Assembly: GCF_003597395.2 (NCBI RefSeq)
Contig: NC_133776.1
Coordinates: 36,619,097-36,683,096 of the forward strand
DNA from: Chelonoidis abingdonii
Taxonomy: Eukaryota; Chordata; Testudines; Testudinidae
Length of the DNA: 64,000 nucleotides
Direction of reading: 5' to 3'
Shown here: positions 1-11,357 of the stretch, piece by piece
Numbering within the stretch: the first letter of the stretch is position 1
Layout of the letters: the number at the start of each line of letters is the position of its first letter
The notes under the pieces: generated by a model
What the model was told of the DNA's origin: nothing
Database searches by the model: none
The model's input: only the letters and a program-made list of their open reading frames with translations
Program-made: the position numbers and the translations under genes

Positions 1-174
1 AGAATAGCTACCCACAGTGCAATGCTCTGGAAATCGATGCTAGCCTCGGACCATGGACGCACACCGCCGAATTAATGTGCTTAGTGTGGCCACGTGCACT
101 CGACTTTATACAATCTGTTTTACAAAACCGGTTTATGTAAAATCAGAATAATCCCGTAGTGTAGACGTACCCTC
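1..174 (-). mobile_element. Harbinger-like non-autonomous DNA transposon, terminal fragment
   Basis: The reverse complement of this stretch matches the left end of the 2 kb element at 26102-28083. Shared blocks in the same order include CTACACTACGGGAT, GTGGCCACACTA, TCCATGGTCCGAGGCTA and GTGGGTAGCT. The terminus reads GTAGTGTAGACGTACCCT. The rest of the element lies outside the window or is deleted. No coding capacity is visible. The Harbinger assignment comes from the TAA flank of the longer copy, not from this fragment. Confidence 0.75.
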
Positions 175-1011
175 AGATTCCCTGAGCAGTCCTGAACTGT
201 ACTAGCAGGTTGACTCTTTGACTTTCCAGTGGATTATGATTAATCTGCTTTGCTCCCAGCGCTTCCCACTGCTTTGCGCCTTTTGTGAGTTACATATCTG
301 CTTGTATCTCAAGGGACTTCCCATTTTATTATCTCTTTGACATTAATAGGACATGTACAATATGCTCTGGAAAGCTCTTTGGAGCAGGGACTGTCCTTTT
401 ATTGTGTTCGCACAGTGCCCAGAACAATGGGCTCCTGATCCATGACTGGGGTTCCTACCCACTAATACTACATCAATAATAGTATCTAAATGGGAAGGAA
501 AATTTTGTCATGAATTCAGAGGGCCCCCTGAATACAACAATGCATTTGAATAGAATCTGCTACTAAATTTAATTTCTTGGCTCCACTAATTATTCACAAG
601 TCTGGAAAAATAGTTTATTTGGGGTTCAATCCTGCAAGCTGCTGAGTGCCTGCAGGGCTGCCTGGAGTTGCTCAGGGCTAAGCCCTTATTGCTTAACATT
701 TTCCTCTTAATGAAACTGTTAATCTTCACTCATTTGTGACGGCAGCTTGGAGTTCTCTGAACTGGCAAACACTTTGGAAGAGATGTTATTGTCGCCTTTC
801 ACAACAGTCAGCACTTTGGAAATATTCCCCTTGAATAATGTTAAAAACAATTCCTGTTTCTATAATTTAACTCATCCATATCATGAGCACCAATAAAACT
901 AAACTGCTACAGATTCCAGGTCCATGTCTTGCCAAGAGCTGGCATTATGTTCTGAGCCAAGTAACTCATTATAAACAATGAGTATTTCAGTCCTACAAGC
1001 GTGCACAGTCT
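175..1011. other. unassigned A+T-rich DNA
   Basis: I see no repeat family, exon-like open frame or RNA gene here. The only open frame, at 285-479, is short, has no family resemblance and is of chance length. Confidence 0.5.
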
Positions 1012-1183
1012 TATAGATTCATAGACTCTAGGACTGGAAGGGAGCTCGAGAGGTCATCGAGTCCAGTCCCCTGCCCTCATGGCAGGACCAAATACTGTCT
1101 AGACCATCCCTGATAGACATTTATCTAACCTACTCTTAAATATCTCCAGAGATGGAGATTCCACAACCTCCCTAGGCAATTTA

Positions 1184-1986
1184 NNNNNNNNNNNNNNNNN
1201 NNNNNNNNNNNNNNNNNNNNNNNNNNNNNNNNNNNNNNNNNNNNNNNNNNNNNNNNNNNNNNNNNNNNNNNNNNNNNNNNNNNNNNNNNNNNNNNNNNNN
1301 NNNNNNNNNNNNNNNNNNNNNNNNNNNNNNNNNNNNNNNNNNNNNNNNNNNNNNNNNNNNNNNNNNNNNNNNNNNNNNNNNNNNNNNNNNNNNNNNNNNN
1401 NNNNNNNNNNNNNNNNNNNNNNNNNNNNNNNNNNNNNNNNNNNNNNNNNNNNNNNNNNNNNNNNNNNNNNNNNNNNNNNNNNNNNNNNNNNNNNNNNNNN
1501 NNNNNNNNNNNNNNNNNNNNNNNNNNNNNNNNNNNNNNNNNNNNNNNNNNNNNNNNNNNNNNNNNNNNNNNNNNNNNNNNNNNNNNNNNNNNNNNNNNNN
1601 NNNNNNNNNNNNNNNNNNNNNNNNNNNNNNNNNNNNNNNNNNNNNNNNNNNNNNNNNNNNNNNNNNNNNNNNNNNNNNNNNNNNNNNNNNNNNNNNNNNN
1701 NNNNNNNNNNNNNNNNNNNNNNNNNNNNNNNNNNNNNNNNNNNNNNNNNNNNNNNNNNNNNNNNNNNNNNNNNNNNNNNNNNNNNNNNNNNNNNNNNNNN
1801 NNNNNNNNNNNNNNNNNNNNNNNNNNNNNNNNNNNNNNNNNNNNNNNNNNNNNNNNNNNNNNNNNNNNNNNNNNNNNNNNNNNNNNNNNNNNNNNNNNNN
1901 NNNNNNNNNNNNNNNNNNNNNNNNNNNNNNNNNNNNNNNNNNNNNNNNNNNNNNNNNNNNNNNNNNNNNNNNNNNNNNNNNNNNNN
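1184..1986. other. assembly gap (803 N)
   Basis: This is a run of 803 undetermined bases inside the CR1 copy. It most likely reflects collapse or non-assembly of the repeat. Confidence 0.99.
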
Positions 1987-2073
1987 AACTGGTCTGTAGT
2001 TTCCTGGGTTGTTTTTATTTCCCTTTTTATAGATGGGCACTATATTTGCCCTTTTCCATTCTTCTGGAATCTC
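1987..2073 (-). pseudogene. CR1 reverse transcriptase, N-terminal RT fragment
   Basis: The minus strand reads IPEEWKRANIVPIYKKG and then NPGNYRPV. This is the conserved start of the CR1 reverse-transcriptase domain of ORF2, the LINE protein that copies its RNA by target-primed reverse transcription. Only about 29 residues are visible before the gap. Upstream of 2073 the match fades. The remainder of the domain would lie in the gap. There is no evidence that it is functional. Confidence 0.85.
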
Positions 2074-2095
2074 TCCCGTCTCCCATGACTTGTAG

Positions 2096-3127
2096 GGTGT
2101 GTGTGTACGTGTATAGCTGGCACTGGAAGTGATGAGTTTTAGATTCTTGCATTCTGAAAGATATCAACAGAAATATCTACTAAACCCATGCTGTTAGAGA
2201 AAAACATGTATTCACGCGGGCATGATTTATGAGAACACACGTATCAAAAAAGATTTGGAGACCCAAGTCCAAGAATCATTTACTGTGATAGTTTACAAGG
2301 TGTGAAAATATTAGGATATCAGAGGTTAATATATGCACCTAGTCTCTATGTGTACAGTGTTCTTTGCAACACTATTGGGGACCCTTAGAAAAGTCACTAT
2401 GAGATTTAAAATGTAATGTTGAAGATGTCAGGGTGTGATGCATGGAGAGGCCCAGGAGAGAAACAGAGACATAAAAGAGGGGGAGTTGGGTGGGAGGAAG
2501 AGAGAGAGAAGGAATCTTAAAGGAAGGGAAGAAAAGATGGACACCGAAATACTCTGCCTAACATTTGGTTTTTAAAATTCTGTCCATCCTTCTAAGAGGC
2601 GGAAGTCTGCATTCCGCTGGAGCAGTGCCTAGCCACCTGTTGATCCAGAATTATGCTTTTTGGGAGCTGGGCCATAGAGGTGTGGCCAAAACCACAGAAA
2701 TCAAATATTTGTATTAGAGTACAGTTGTAGGTAAGTTACAGTGCTGACTAGCTGATAAATCAATATTCCCTGTGTGGTGCACAGACACTTTGTTTTCATC
2801 TTGGGTAAAAGGTTAATTGTTATATTCTCCTCCTGATGTGTAATTTCCACTCCCATGAATGGGGATTATTAATGAATCAAGGGGAGACTTAAAACTACAG
2901 CCCTGAATGATATTATAGTTCAGAAAGGTGCCCTTCTCTCAACCTAGACCTCTTTTCTTCTTTCCAACTTCTCTGAAATGGATTCAAGAAAAGACAGAAA
3001 GGGAGAACCTGCCATCACCATGATTGATACCTGTGGGCAACGTTCCCATGCACTCGCCATAACTTTTATGAGAGGATTCCTGGTGGGAAATTCATCCAAC
3101 AAGACAAATATGTTTAATGAGACTAAA
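2096..3127. other. unassigned DNA with purine-rich tract
   Basis: No gene or known repeat is recognised. A purine-rich tract (GGAGG/AGAGAGAGA) lies at about 2470-2540. Short open frames at 2944-3169 occur on both strands and have no family resemblance. Confidence 0.45.
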
Positions 3128-3212
3128 GGCCAGCACCTCTGCTGGTGCAAATCAGCACAGTCACATTGACTTCGATGAGCTATGCCTTTTTACATCAGAT
3201 GAGAATCTGGCC
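3128..3212. repeat. short palindromic MITE-like repeat (sauropsid type)
   Basis: The stretch starts GGCCAGCACCTCTGCTGGTG, passes through ATTGACTTCGATGAG and ends GAGAATCTGGCC. The two halves are imperfect reverse complements around the central ATTGACTTC. The same design recurs at 40148-40233 and elsewhere in the window. Confidence 0.65.
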
Positions 3213-4870
3213 TTTGAAGAACTGCTTTCTCAGCTAAAATAAAAGGATTATAGCAACAGGGATATCAGGTTCTCCACTTCTGTGTATCCCTAACTGTTTC
3301 TGACAGGTGCCTCCCTGCTTCTGTTTATGCTAGCAAAGGAGAAACCATTGCTAAGTGCTATACAGGGTATGCAATGACACACCTTCTTTTTTGTCCTTTT
3401 TATCCCTTCCCAATGCAAATCACATGATCGTTATAAATCTGATGAAATGTTGCCAGACAAGAACCCCTAAGTAAATGCAAGTAACTAGATATGAAGCTAT
3501 AGTTACTCATTTAACTCCCATCAGCTTCTTCCCTTCTATGCAAAACCTAAGTGTATATCGTCAAGGAGTCTTCCGCTCCTTTTCCTTCAGGACTACTGAC
3601 AGCTCTTCTTAGGGAAATGGGTTCCTATACTTTTTACAAGGGTGAAATGCCTATGGAAGCTACTGGAACTTCAAGTTTTGCTTGAGGCCTTGTCTACATT
3701 ATGGAATATCCCATTCTGGCAATCTGTGGCCTACAATCTGTGTAACTGCATTGATACTGCTGACACTTAAGAGTAGACAAGGAAATGTTAGTATTTGCAA
3801 TGATTGAACTAATAGGGATGTTCCCCTTTCAAGTCCTTTTAGTTTAATTGTGCAGACTCCAGCTAGCCTTTGTTTATGGCCACCAATAGCTGAATTTGTT
3901 CCTGACCAAAGACAAGACCTGAGTAAGGAATGAAAAATGCTTGCCATGGAAATTAAAAACCGCAGTTTACTGCTAACCCATCCCTTTTGCAGTCTGAAGT
4001 CATCCTCGCCCAGACATGGTACAATATTTAGGGGAAGGGGGAAAGTAGAGAAATTTACTATTGTATTTTAAAGCTGATCCCCTGTGTTTCCAGTATTAGA
4101 GCCTAAATAAGTAACTAAGCAAATGTATAAAGCTGTAATTGTATCCTTGATTTCGTGTTATACAAGAATATGATTTATATAATTTTCTCAAGTAAGATAC
4201 TTTATATACCTTTCAAAAGTGTCTCCGCCAGCTTTGGCCCCAACGATTGCTTTGATAATTGAGGCTGACCAAGAGGCCACACAGTTGTCTTTAGTAACTT
4301 AGCCATGAGATGTGATCAATCATTTGGGTACTGTCAAAGAATGTATTTTACACTTCACTGGCAAAACATTTGATCCCAGACCTGGTTACTGGGCTCTGAA
4401 CACGCTGTTGTTTACTGTGGGTTTTTCAGATGAATTTTGCTTTTTAAAAATGTTCCAGAGAAATCATTTTTTTTCTTAATAAGATTATGAAGGTAAAAAG
4501 CAAATGTTTGGCCTCATTGGGAAATTAATTATCTGGAATGACTGATATGTTGCTGGAAGAATCAAATAATAAAATACAGTGTTGCCTGTCTACATCTGAC
4601 AATGTGGATTTCTTGTGAAAAATAGCTTGAAGTCCTGGATAGCACCCAAATGTGAAATCTTGTGCTGGCTGGAAACAGTGAAATTCTTAAAATGGCTTCA
4701 TCTGAAATGTTACAACTAGGATTCTTGGCTGTAAGTTAAAATGGTTAAAAAACAGTATTATTCTAGGAAAAGTTAGAGTGAGATGGTGAACTCCTAACTC
4801 ATGTTGGTGAGGAATTACATAAATAGTCCCCTTGAATATTATAGACAACAAGGGCTTGTTTCTTCTTTAA
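3213..4870. other. unassigned A+T-rich DNA
   Basis: No gene, RNA or repeat family is recognised over this 1.6 kb. Confidence 0.45.
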
Positions 4871-4968
4871 CACCAGTTTTACACTGGGGTAACTCGTTTA
4901 ACCTCACCACTGATTTGCACTTAGGTAAGAATCTGATTCTGTTCCCTCTACTCCCACTGAAGTCAGAT
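4871..4968. repeat. degenerate palindromic MITE-like repeat
   Basis: It contains CCAGTTTTACACTGGGGTAA and, on the far side, AATCTGATTCTG and CCCACTGAAGTCAG. The arrangement resembles the palindromic family but is strongly decayed. Confidence 0.4.
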
Positions 4969-5068
4969 CTTAAGCATACTGTAGAAAACTCACACTGAAA
5001 ATACATGTATTGTATAATTTTTGCACTGTGGAAAATTGTTTGTGAAGAGGGCCAGCTTTCCCTAGAGA

Positions 5069-6815
5069 TAGAGTGACCATGTTTCCCTATGCTGAATATG
5101 GGACACTTAGTAAAATTACTCGTATTCAAGTGAGTTCGACGGCAATCAATCAGAACTGTGCAGTAGAAACGTTCTAATTAACATCAAGTTGACTGAGCTC
5201 TCATTAAAAAGAAATATTGTATAGTTGGATTCTTTTTATTTACCTTCTTATCTTTAAGGCTTTAAGGTTCACATAGGGAGAGGTGACACACACTCCTGTA
5301 CACCTCTCTCACATGGGTGGGGAGGGGTTGACTGACCAACTCGACCCTCCGTGCCCAGCACTCTCTGCTCCTCTGTCTGGCTGGGATGGACCTGCCTATC
5401 CTGGTATTTGGTGCTGTCTTCATGAGGGAACACTTGTGGGGGACACGCAGGGTCACATGCCCCCCACCCCCAAATTTCTGCCAGGGTTCACACCAGAATG
5501 TGGCCAGCAGCAGCCTTTCGGCACTGTATGGGAGGGAAGGGATGGGAGCTGCTTCCAGCTGCAGGGGAGGGGGATGGGAAGGGATGGCCACTGTCTTTGC
5601 ACAGCTCATCTCTTTCCCACACTTTCCCCTGTAGCTGGAAGCAGCTCCCGTCCCTTCCTTCATGTACCATGTCAAAAGGCAGCTAAAACTTCCTCCGGGC
5701 TGCTGCTGGCCACCAACATAACCCAGCCACTTCCTGGCCTCCCTCCCCTCCATTGTCTTGCTATAGTGTGGGCAGGAAAGGATTAAGTCCTAAGGACACA
5801 TTGTGCATCAGGGCTCAGGAAACCTGATTGCTGGGGCTTCAGCAAACCTGTCCAGAGAGGTGGCTCAGCAGGGGAGGGTGCCTAGGGGACAGAGCAGCCC
5901 CATGCTCCCTAGGGGGTATGACCTGGGTGGATGGGTGAAGAGGGTGCTAAGCTCCTTCCTAGGAAACTGCTCTGGAGCCTGCAGGGTCGGGGCGTAAATA
6001 GGCTGGAAATCATTTCCCTTCCTGCCACTCCAGAGCTTAGCTGAGTGGTGGAGAGTCTACTCTGTGCCTGCGCTGTGCAGGGCTTTGGCACACGCAGGAC
6101 TTGGCTCCTCCTGGCCAACGATTTGGCCAGAGACTCTTGGGCTTTCCTGGGGCACTGGCTCAGGCAGAGGCAGTGGGGAAAGGAGCCTGCTGGCCAGGCT
6201 GCTGGGTGAGCTGAGCACTCCAACCAGGGGCTGGTTCTCCACACAGCCCTGGGAGCAAGACGTGTCCTGCTGTGAGGTGAGGGGGAGATGGAAGAGCAGC
6301 AGGGTTAGGGGTGGAGGGTGAAGGGGGAAATCAGGGAGAGGACAGTGAGAGGGGGATCATGTAAAGGGCTGATGGGTGGGCAGCATAGGTGACACGTCAC
6401 AGGTTGCTGCCTAGTGCTTGCCCACACTCACCGGTCACCACAGCTCACAGCTTGCAGCCAGCGCTGTCTGGAAACAGGACAGAGGGTGGAACCCTGCTAG
6501 CCGAGAGCTGGCATGCAACAGAGGCTGTGCTGATGGGCCACTGGGGGAGTGGCTGGCCCAGGGTGCTGCAGTTTCCCCTCCCCCACCAGTCTTGAACACC
6601 CACCCCTATCATCAACCACTGGACCCTCTCACTCACCGCTGGTGAGCGGACAGCTGGCAAGCAGGGATCTAGCCAGAAGCAGGACCCTCCAGTACTGATT
6701 GGGGGCAGGGAGGGGAGGGAAGAGAGAAAATATGGGACAATTTGCCCATCTTTAAGAAAAATTTGGACTTAAATACAGGACTCTCCATTTAAAAATGGGA
6801 TGTCTGGTCACCCTA
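5069..6815. mobile_element. 1.75 kb hAT-like DNA transposon, non-autonomous
   Basis: The ends are inverted: TAGAGTGACCA at the left and TGGTCACCCTA at the right, 11 bp with one mismatch. They are flanked by a perfect 8-bp direct repeat, CCTAGAGA, at 5061-5068 and 6816-6823. An 8-bp duplication is the hAT hallmark. The interior is much richer in G+C than the flanks. It has open frames on both strands, none resembling a transposase, so the element is probably non-autonomous or has captured unrelated DNA. A hairpin sits at 5535-5658. The family beyond hAT-like is inferred. Confidence 0.75.
5535..5658. repeat. inverted repeat, 33-bp arms, inside the hAT-like element
   Basis: Arms 5535-5567 and 5626-5658 are reverse complements at about 31 of 33 positions. 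The left arm begins GGAAGGGATGGGAGCTGC. The spacer is 58 bp. It explains the similar open frames seen on opposite strands here. Confidence 0.85.
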
Positions 6816-7009
6816 CCTAGAGATCTCCCACTTACAGGCTTTGTCTTGACTAGAATAAAAGTTGTGATGATAAGATGTGTTAGCTAATGCTTTAATACCA
6901 TGATAAAACCTAGCCCTTACAACGAGTTTGTCTCAATGAGCTTGAGACTTAAGATGAGTTATGGGCGTGCACAGCCAGGCATAGATAAGGTCTGACAAAA
7001 GGCTACTTG

Positions 7010-7101
7010 CATAGGATCATAGAAGCATAGGACTGGAAGGGACCTTGAGAGGTCTTCTAGTCCAGTCCCCTCCACTCAAAGCAGGAGTAAGGATTATCTA
7101 G
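7010..7101 (-). mobile_element. CR1 3' end fragment
   Basis: It reads ATAGGATCATAGAAGCATAG, then GGACTGGAAGGGACC, then TCCAGTCCCC, the reversed 3' tail of a CR1 LINE. It is severely 5'-truncated, with only about 90 bp left, and is more diverged than the copies at 1012 and 11358. Confidence 0.85.
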
Positions 7102-7103
7102 AG

Positions 7104-7861
7104 CAGACGTGGGCAAACTACAGCCCACAGGCCACATCAGCCCATGGGACTGTCCTGCCTGGCTCCTGAACTCCCACAGGGAAGCCTAGTCCCCAGCCCC
7201 TCCCTCACTGCTGCGTGGGCTGCTCTGGCCCGCTGCTCCCACTGAGCAGCTTGGGGAGTGCAGCTGGCTCTGGCCGAGTGTTGTGGCTGCGAGCTCCTGC
7301 CACTGGTAAGGGGACAGGAAGCTGCGGGGGCGGGGAGTGGTTAAGGGAGCAGGATGATATGGGGGCATTCAGGGAGGAGGGGTGGTTGGATAGGGCGGAG
7401 ATTCTGGGTGGTGGTGGTCTGGGGATGGGGAATAGGGAGGATTGGGAGTGGGAGTCCCAGGGGGCCTGTTGGGGGTGGGGATGTGGATAGGGGTTAGGAA
7501 AGCAGTCAGGGGACAGGGAGTGGGGGGCTGAGGAGGTTGGATAAGGGAGTGGGATCCCAGGGGGAAGTTAGAGGCGGGGGGTCCTGAGAGAGGGCGGTCG
7601 GGGACAAGGAGCGGGGGGTTGGATAGGCTGGAAGTTCTGGGCATTTGGGGTGGGAATTGGGAGGGAGTGGATGGGGGCAAGGGCAAGGGCAGGGCTCTCC
7701 CCTCCTTTTTGATTGTTGGAATATGGTAACCGTAAGCAAGGAGGGAGCTGGGGAGCGCATGGGGGCTGATGCCCACATACATCCACTGCAGCCTGCAGGA
7801 GCCCCCGGGGGGGGGGGGGTAAAGCCATTAGAAAACACCTGCAGAGATGGCACTCTCAGAT
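7104..7861. mobile_element. hAT-like element with G-rich interior (GTGGGCAAACT family)
   Basis: The left end reads CAGACGTGGGCAAACTAC, followed by a region rich in repeated units such as GGGGGTTGGATA, GTCAGGGGACAGGGAGTGG and TTCTGGG. The end motif has the hAT style (CAGRSGTGGGCAAAC) and the interior design matches a common turtle repeat as I recall it. The right boundary is unclear because a second related copy starts at 7862. A run of 13 G lies at 7807-7819. Proline-rich open frames on the minus strand are by-products of the G-rich sequence. Confidence 0.55.
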
Positions 7862-8165
7862 CAGGGGTGGGCATTTTTGGCCGGCCACATCAAGGTTAGT
7901 GCAACTGTATGGAGGGCCAGGAAGGAAGGCTTGCCTCCCCAACACCTGGCCTGCCCCCTTCCCCCCTCCCCCTTCCCACCTTTCCTAGATGCCACCGCGT
8001 CCTCTAGTGTAACTTCCCTATTCCTCCTCCAAGCCCCCCGCCTCTTGTTCCCGACGCCCTCTCTCAGGACCCCCCGCCTCCGTAACTTCCCCGGGGTGCG
8101 GGGACTGGTGGTGGCTCCGCTGTTGCCGGCCTGTGCTGGCCTGATTCCTCTCATCATCCGGCGCC
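7862..8165. mobile_element. second hAT-like GTGGGCA-family copy, partial
   Basis: It begins CAGGGGTGGGCATTTTTGGC, continues with GGCCACATC and CTGTATGGAGGGCCAGG, then a C-rich tract that mirrors the G-rich tract of the preceding copy. The orientation is inverted relative to that tract. The right end is not defined. Confidence 0.5.
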
Positions 8166-9009
8166 CTTAATCGCGAAACATACCTCAGCCCAGCGCCCCT
8201 CTCGCGCACTGAGTTTCCCTAGAAGAACCGCTTTCCCGAAGATTCATCCCTCTTGTCTGCAATCCACGCATCCCCTCAGAAAGCCCAATTGCTTTGCGCT
8301 TTGCCCGTGTCAGTTCAAAATACCTATTGTGCTCTTTGAATCAATGTTCAAATTGTTTTTCCGCTTCGATTTTTCTCCCCAGCACTCTACCCAACCACCC
8401 AGAATTCTCGCCCATGTCTTATTTCCAAAAAATCCATCCCCCTTCCTCTGCAAAAAGTATTTCAAGAAATCAAACTTTTCAGCTCCAACAATTGTCAAAT
8501 GGGGTGTTTTGACCAGTCAGATTGTCCCCCCCAACCACACTTTTCTTCTGCGCTGCATTGTGACCTCCATTATTGTCATGTGCTTTGAATTCAACAGCGT
8601 AGTGGCCTCATTCTCCACTGTTAATATCTCTCAACTCTCTCGCTTTCTGCTGCTTACAAACTCTTCGTGACAGTCGCATCCAGATTCCAGGTGCTTTCTC
8701 CATGACTGAGGCAACTGGCGTGACTGTACAGTATTCTGGCTGCTATAACACGCACTGTCAGCCTTCGCCAACACTCCCAAGGCCCGGGACCTTGTCCTGT
8801 GGACTTTGATCTCTTTCCACACGCTTTGCTCCGCTGGTATCTCATTACTTTCAGGCTTAACCAGTGTTCAAGAGTGGTTAGCTCTAAACAGGTGAACAGA
8901 TGGAGATTTTAGCATAAATTAAGAATAATTTGAGAAGCATTGAACCAAGGTGACTGTTCCGTGTCTGCTGAGTCTCTTGCTGCGCCTCTTTCCCGCTTGC
9001 ATTGCGAGT
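8166..9009. other. unassigned DNA
   Basis: No recognised repeat or gene. It ends abruptly at an N gap. Confidence 0.4.
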
Positions 9010-9034
9010 NNNNNNNNNNNNNNNNNNNNNNNNN
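9010..9034. other. assembly gap (25 N)
   Basis: A run of 25 N at the 3' edge of a CR1 copy. The exact size 25 recurs at 57031-57055, so it is probably a placeholder rather than a measured length. Confidence 0.99.
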
Positions 9035-9820
9035 TTAAAAATCTTCAATGACAGAGATTCCACAACCTCCCTAGAAAATTTATTCCAGTGCTTAACCATC
9101 CTGACACTTAGGAAGTTTTTCCTAAAGTCCAACCTAAAACGTCCTTGCTGCAAGTTAAGCCCTTTGCTTCTTGCTCTATCTTCAGAGGTTAAAAAGAGCA
9201 GTTGTTCTCCCTTCTCCTTGTAATACCTTTTATATACTTGAAAACTGTTGTCATGCTTCCCCTCAGTCTTCTCTTCTCTAGACTAAACAAACTTAATGTT
9301 TTCAATCTTCCATCTAGGTTGTGTTTTCTAGACCTTTAATCATTTTTGTTGCTCCTTTCTGGACTTTCTCCAATTTGTCCACATCTTTCCTGAAAGGTGT
9401 CACCCAGAACTGGACTCAATACTCCAGTGGAAACCTAATCAGCACGGAGAAGAGAAGAAGAATTACTTCTCATGTCTTGCTTACAACACTCCTACTAATA
9501 CATCCCAGAATGATGTTTGCTTTTTTTGCAACAGTGTTACATTGTTGATTCATATTTAGCTTTTATCCATATGACCCCCACATCTCTTTCCACTGTACTC
9601 CTTCCTAGGCAATCATTTCCTATTTTGTACTGTGCAACTGATTGTTTCTTCCTAAGTGAAGTACTTTGTATTTGTCCTTTTTGAATTTCACCCTATTTAT
9701 TTCAGAGTAAGGCTGTCAAGTGGTTAAAAAATTAATCATGATTAATTGTGCAATTAAAAAAATAACTGCATTCAGAAATAAAACAATGGAAAACTTTAGA
9801 GCGTATGAGTCCACTCAGTC

Positions 9821-10457
9821 CTACTTCTTGTTCAGCCAATTGCTTAGACAAACAAGTTTGTTTACATTTACAGGAGATAATGCTACCCACTTCTTGCTTA
9901 CAAGGTCACCTGACAGTGAGAACAGGCGTTTGCATGGCACTGTAGTAGCTAGTGTTGCAAGATATTTACATGCCAACTGTGCTAAAGATTCAAGTCCCTT
10001 CATGTTTCAACCATCATTCCAGAGGACATGTCCATGCCGATAACAGGTTTTGCTCAATAACAATCCAAAGCAATGTGGACTAACACATGTTCATTTTCAT
10101 CATTTGAGTCAGATACCACCAGCAGAAAGTTGATTTTTTTTTTTGATCAGGTTCTGTAGTTTCCACATCAAAGTGTTGCTCTTTTAAGACTTCTGAAAGC
10201 ATGCTCCACACTTCATCCCTCTCAGATTTTGGAAGGCACTTCAGATTCTTAAACCTTGGGTCCAGTATTGTGGCTATCTTTAGAAATCTCACATTGGTAC
10301 CTCCTTTGTGTCTTGTCAAATCTGCAGTGAAGGTGTTCTTAAAATGAACAACATGTGCTGGGTCATCATCCAAGACTGCTATAACATAAAATATATGGCA
10401 GAATACAGGTAAAACAGAGCCGGAGATATAGAATTCTCCCACAAGGAGTTCAGTCAC
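9821..10457 (-). pseudogene. hAT transposase remnant, C-terminal half
   Basis: Two open segments on the minus strand belong together. The first (10457-10080) contains the stretch ATILDPRFKNLKCLPKSERD, typical of the catalytic-domain end of animal hAT transposases (Tam3/ZBED-like). The second (10003-9821) has PCKRLFSLSGD and LSPVNVNKLVCLSNWL, the hAT C-terminal dimerisation motif. The protein would cut and join transposon ends. The N-terminal BED finger and the first catalytic residues are missing, and the two parts are separated by stops. It is not functional. Confidence 0.85.
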
Positions 10458-10564
10458 AATTTAATTAATGCATTATTTTTTTAATAAGCATCATTAGTAT
10501 GGAAGCATGTCCTCTGGAATAGTGGCCAAAGCGTAAAGGGACATACGAATGTTTAGGATATCCA

Positions 10565-10710
10565 GAGTGTAAATATCTTGCAATGTCATCTACAAAATTG
10601 ACACATGAAAGCCTATTCTCACTTTCAGGTGACATTGTAAATAAGTGGGCAGCATTATGTCCTGTAAATGTAAATTAATTTGTTTGTCTGGGCAATTGGC
10701 TGAACAAGAA
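10565..10710 (+). pseudogene. inverted second copy of the hAT C-terminal domain
   Basis: On the plus strand, translation gives THESLFSLSGDIVNKWAAL and then PVNVN, a stop, and FVCLGNWLN. This is the same dimerisation motif as on the minus strand at 9821-10003. The flanking non-coding DNA is duplicated too. It is therefore the second arm of a long inverted repeat rather than an independent gene. Confidence 0.8.
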
Positions 10711-11357
10711 GTAGGACTGAGTGGACTTGTAGGTGCTAAAGTTTTACATTGTTTTGTTTTGGAGTGCAGTTATGTAACAAAAAAAAATCTACATTTATAA
10801 ATTGCACTTTCACAATAAAGAGATTGCACTACAGTACTTGTATGAAGTGAATTGAAAAACAGTTTCTTTTATCATTTTTACAATGCAAATATTTGTAATA
10901 AAAATTAATACAAAGTGTATAGTGCTCACTCTATATCCTATGTTGTCATTGAAATCAATATATTTGAAAATGTAGAGAAAACAACCAAAATATTTGGTAT
11001 TCTATTGTTTAACAGTACGATAAAAACTGTGATTAATTGTGATTAATTTTTTTAGTTAATTGCGTGACTTAAGTGTGATTCATTGACAGTCCCACTTCAG
11101 AGCATTTCTCTAGTTTGTCCAGATCATTTTGAATTTTAATCCTATCCTCAAATAAAAATCAGTATAACCCCTCTTTATGCCATTATCTGAATCATTGAGG
11201 AAGATATTGAACAGAACCAGACCCAGAACTGATCACTGCAGGTCCCCACTTAATATGTCTTTGCCAGCTTGACTGTGAACCACTGATAACTACTCTCTGG
11301 GAACAGTTTTCCAACCAGTTATGCACCCACCTTATAGTAGCCCTATCTAGGTTATAT

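Larger units (their letters stand above)
1012..2095 (-). mobile_element. CR1 LINE copy, minus strand, interrupted by assembly gap
   Basis: The left end carries the CR1 3' tail in reverse: repeated TAGATTCATAGA-type units, then GGACTGGAAGGGA and the stretch ending CCACAACCTCCCTAGG. After the gap, the minus strand encodes the start of the CR1 reverse transcriptase. The left 170 bp are almost identical to the young CR1 copy at 11358-11527, so this copy is probably fairly recent. In the copy at 45677-47695 about 1.7 kb separates the tail from the NYRPV motif. Here the distance is under 1 kb including the gap. Confidence 0.9.
9709..11095 (-). mobile_element. hAT transposon nested in CR1
   Basis: The insertion is flanked by TTCAGAGT (9701-9708) and TTCAGAGC (11096-11103), an 8-bp duplication with one change, as expected for hAT. 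The termini are GGCTGTCAA and TTGACAGTCCC, next to A+T-rich arms with repeated ATTAATC/GATTAAT units. It holds transposase remnants on both strands. Sequence at about 9760-10030 is repeated in inverted orientation at about 10500-10790. Confidence 0.88.

Noticed and set aside
5262..5786. Overlapping open frames of 163 and 167 codons on opposite strands
   Set aside because: They lie inside the hAT-like element, are explained by low stop frequency in G+C-rich DNA and by the 33-bp inverted repeat, and show no domain or family resemblance.
7369..7874. Proline-rich open frames up to 137 codons
   Set aside because: They are translations of a G-rich transposon tract with repeated units. Composition is low-complexity and no start context or family supports a protein.
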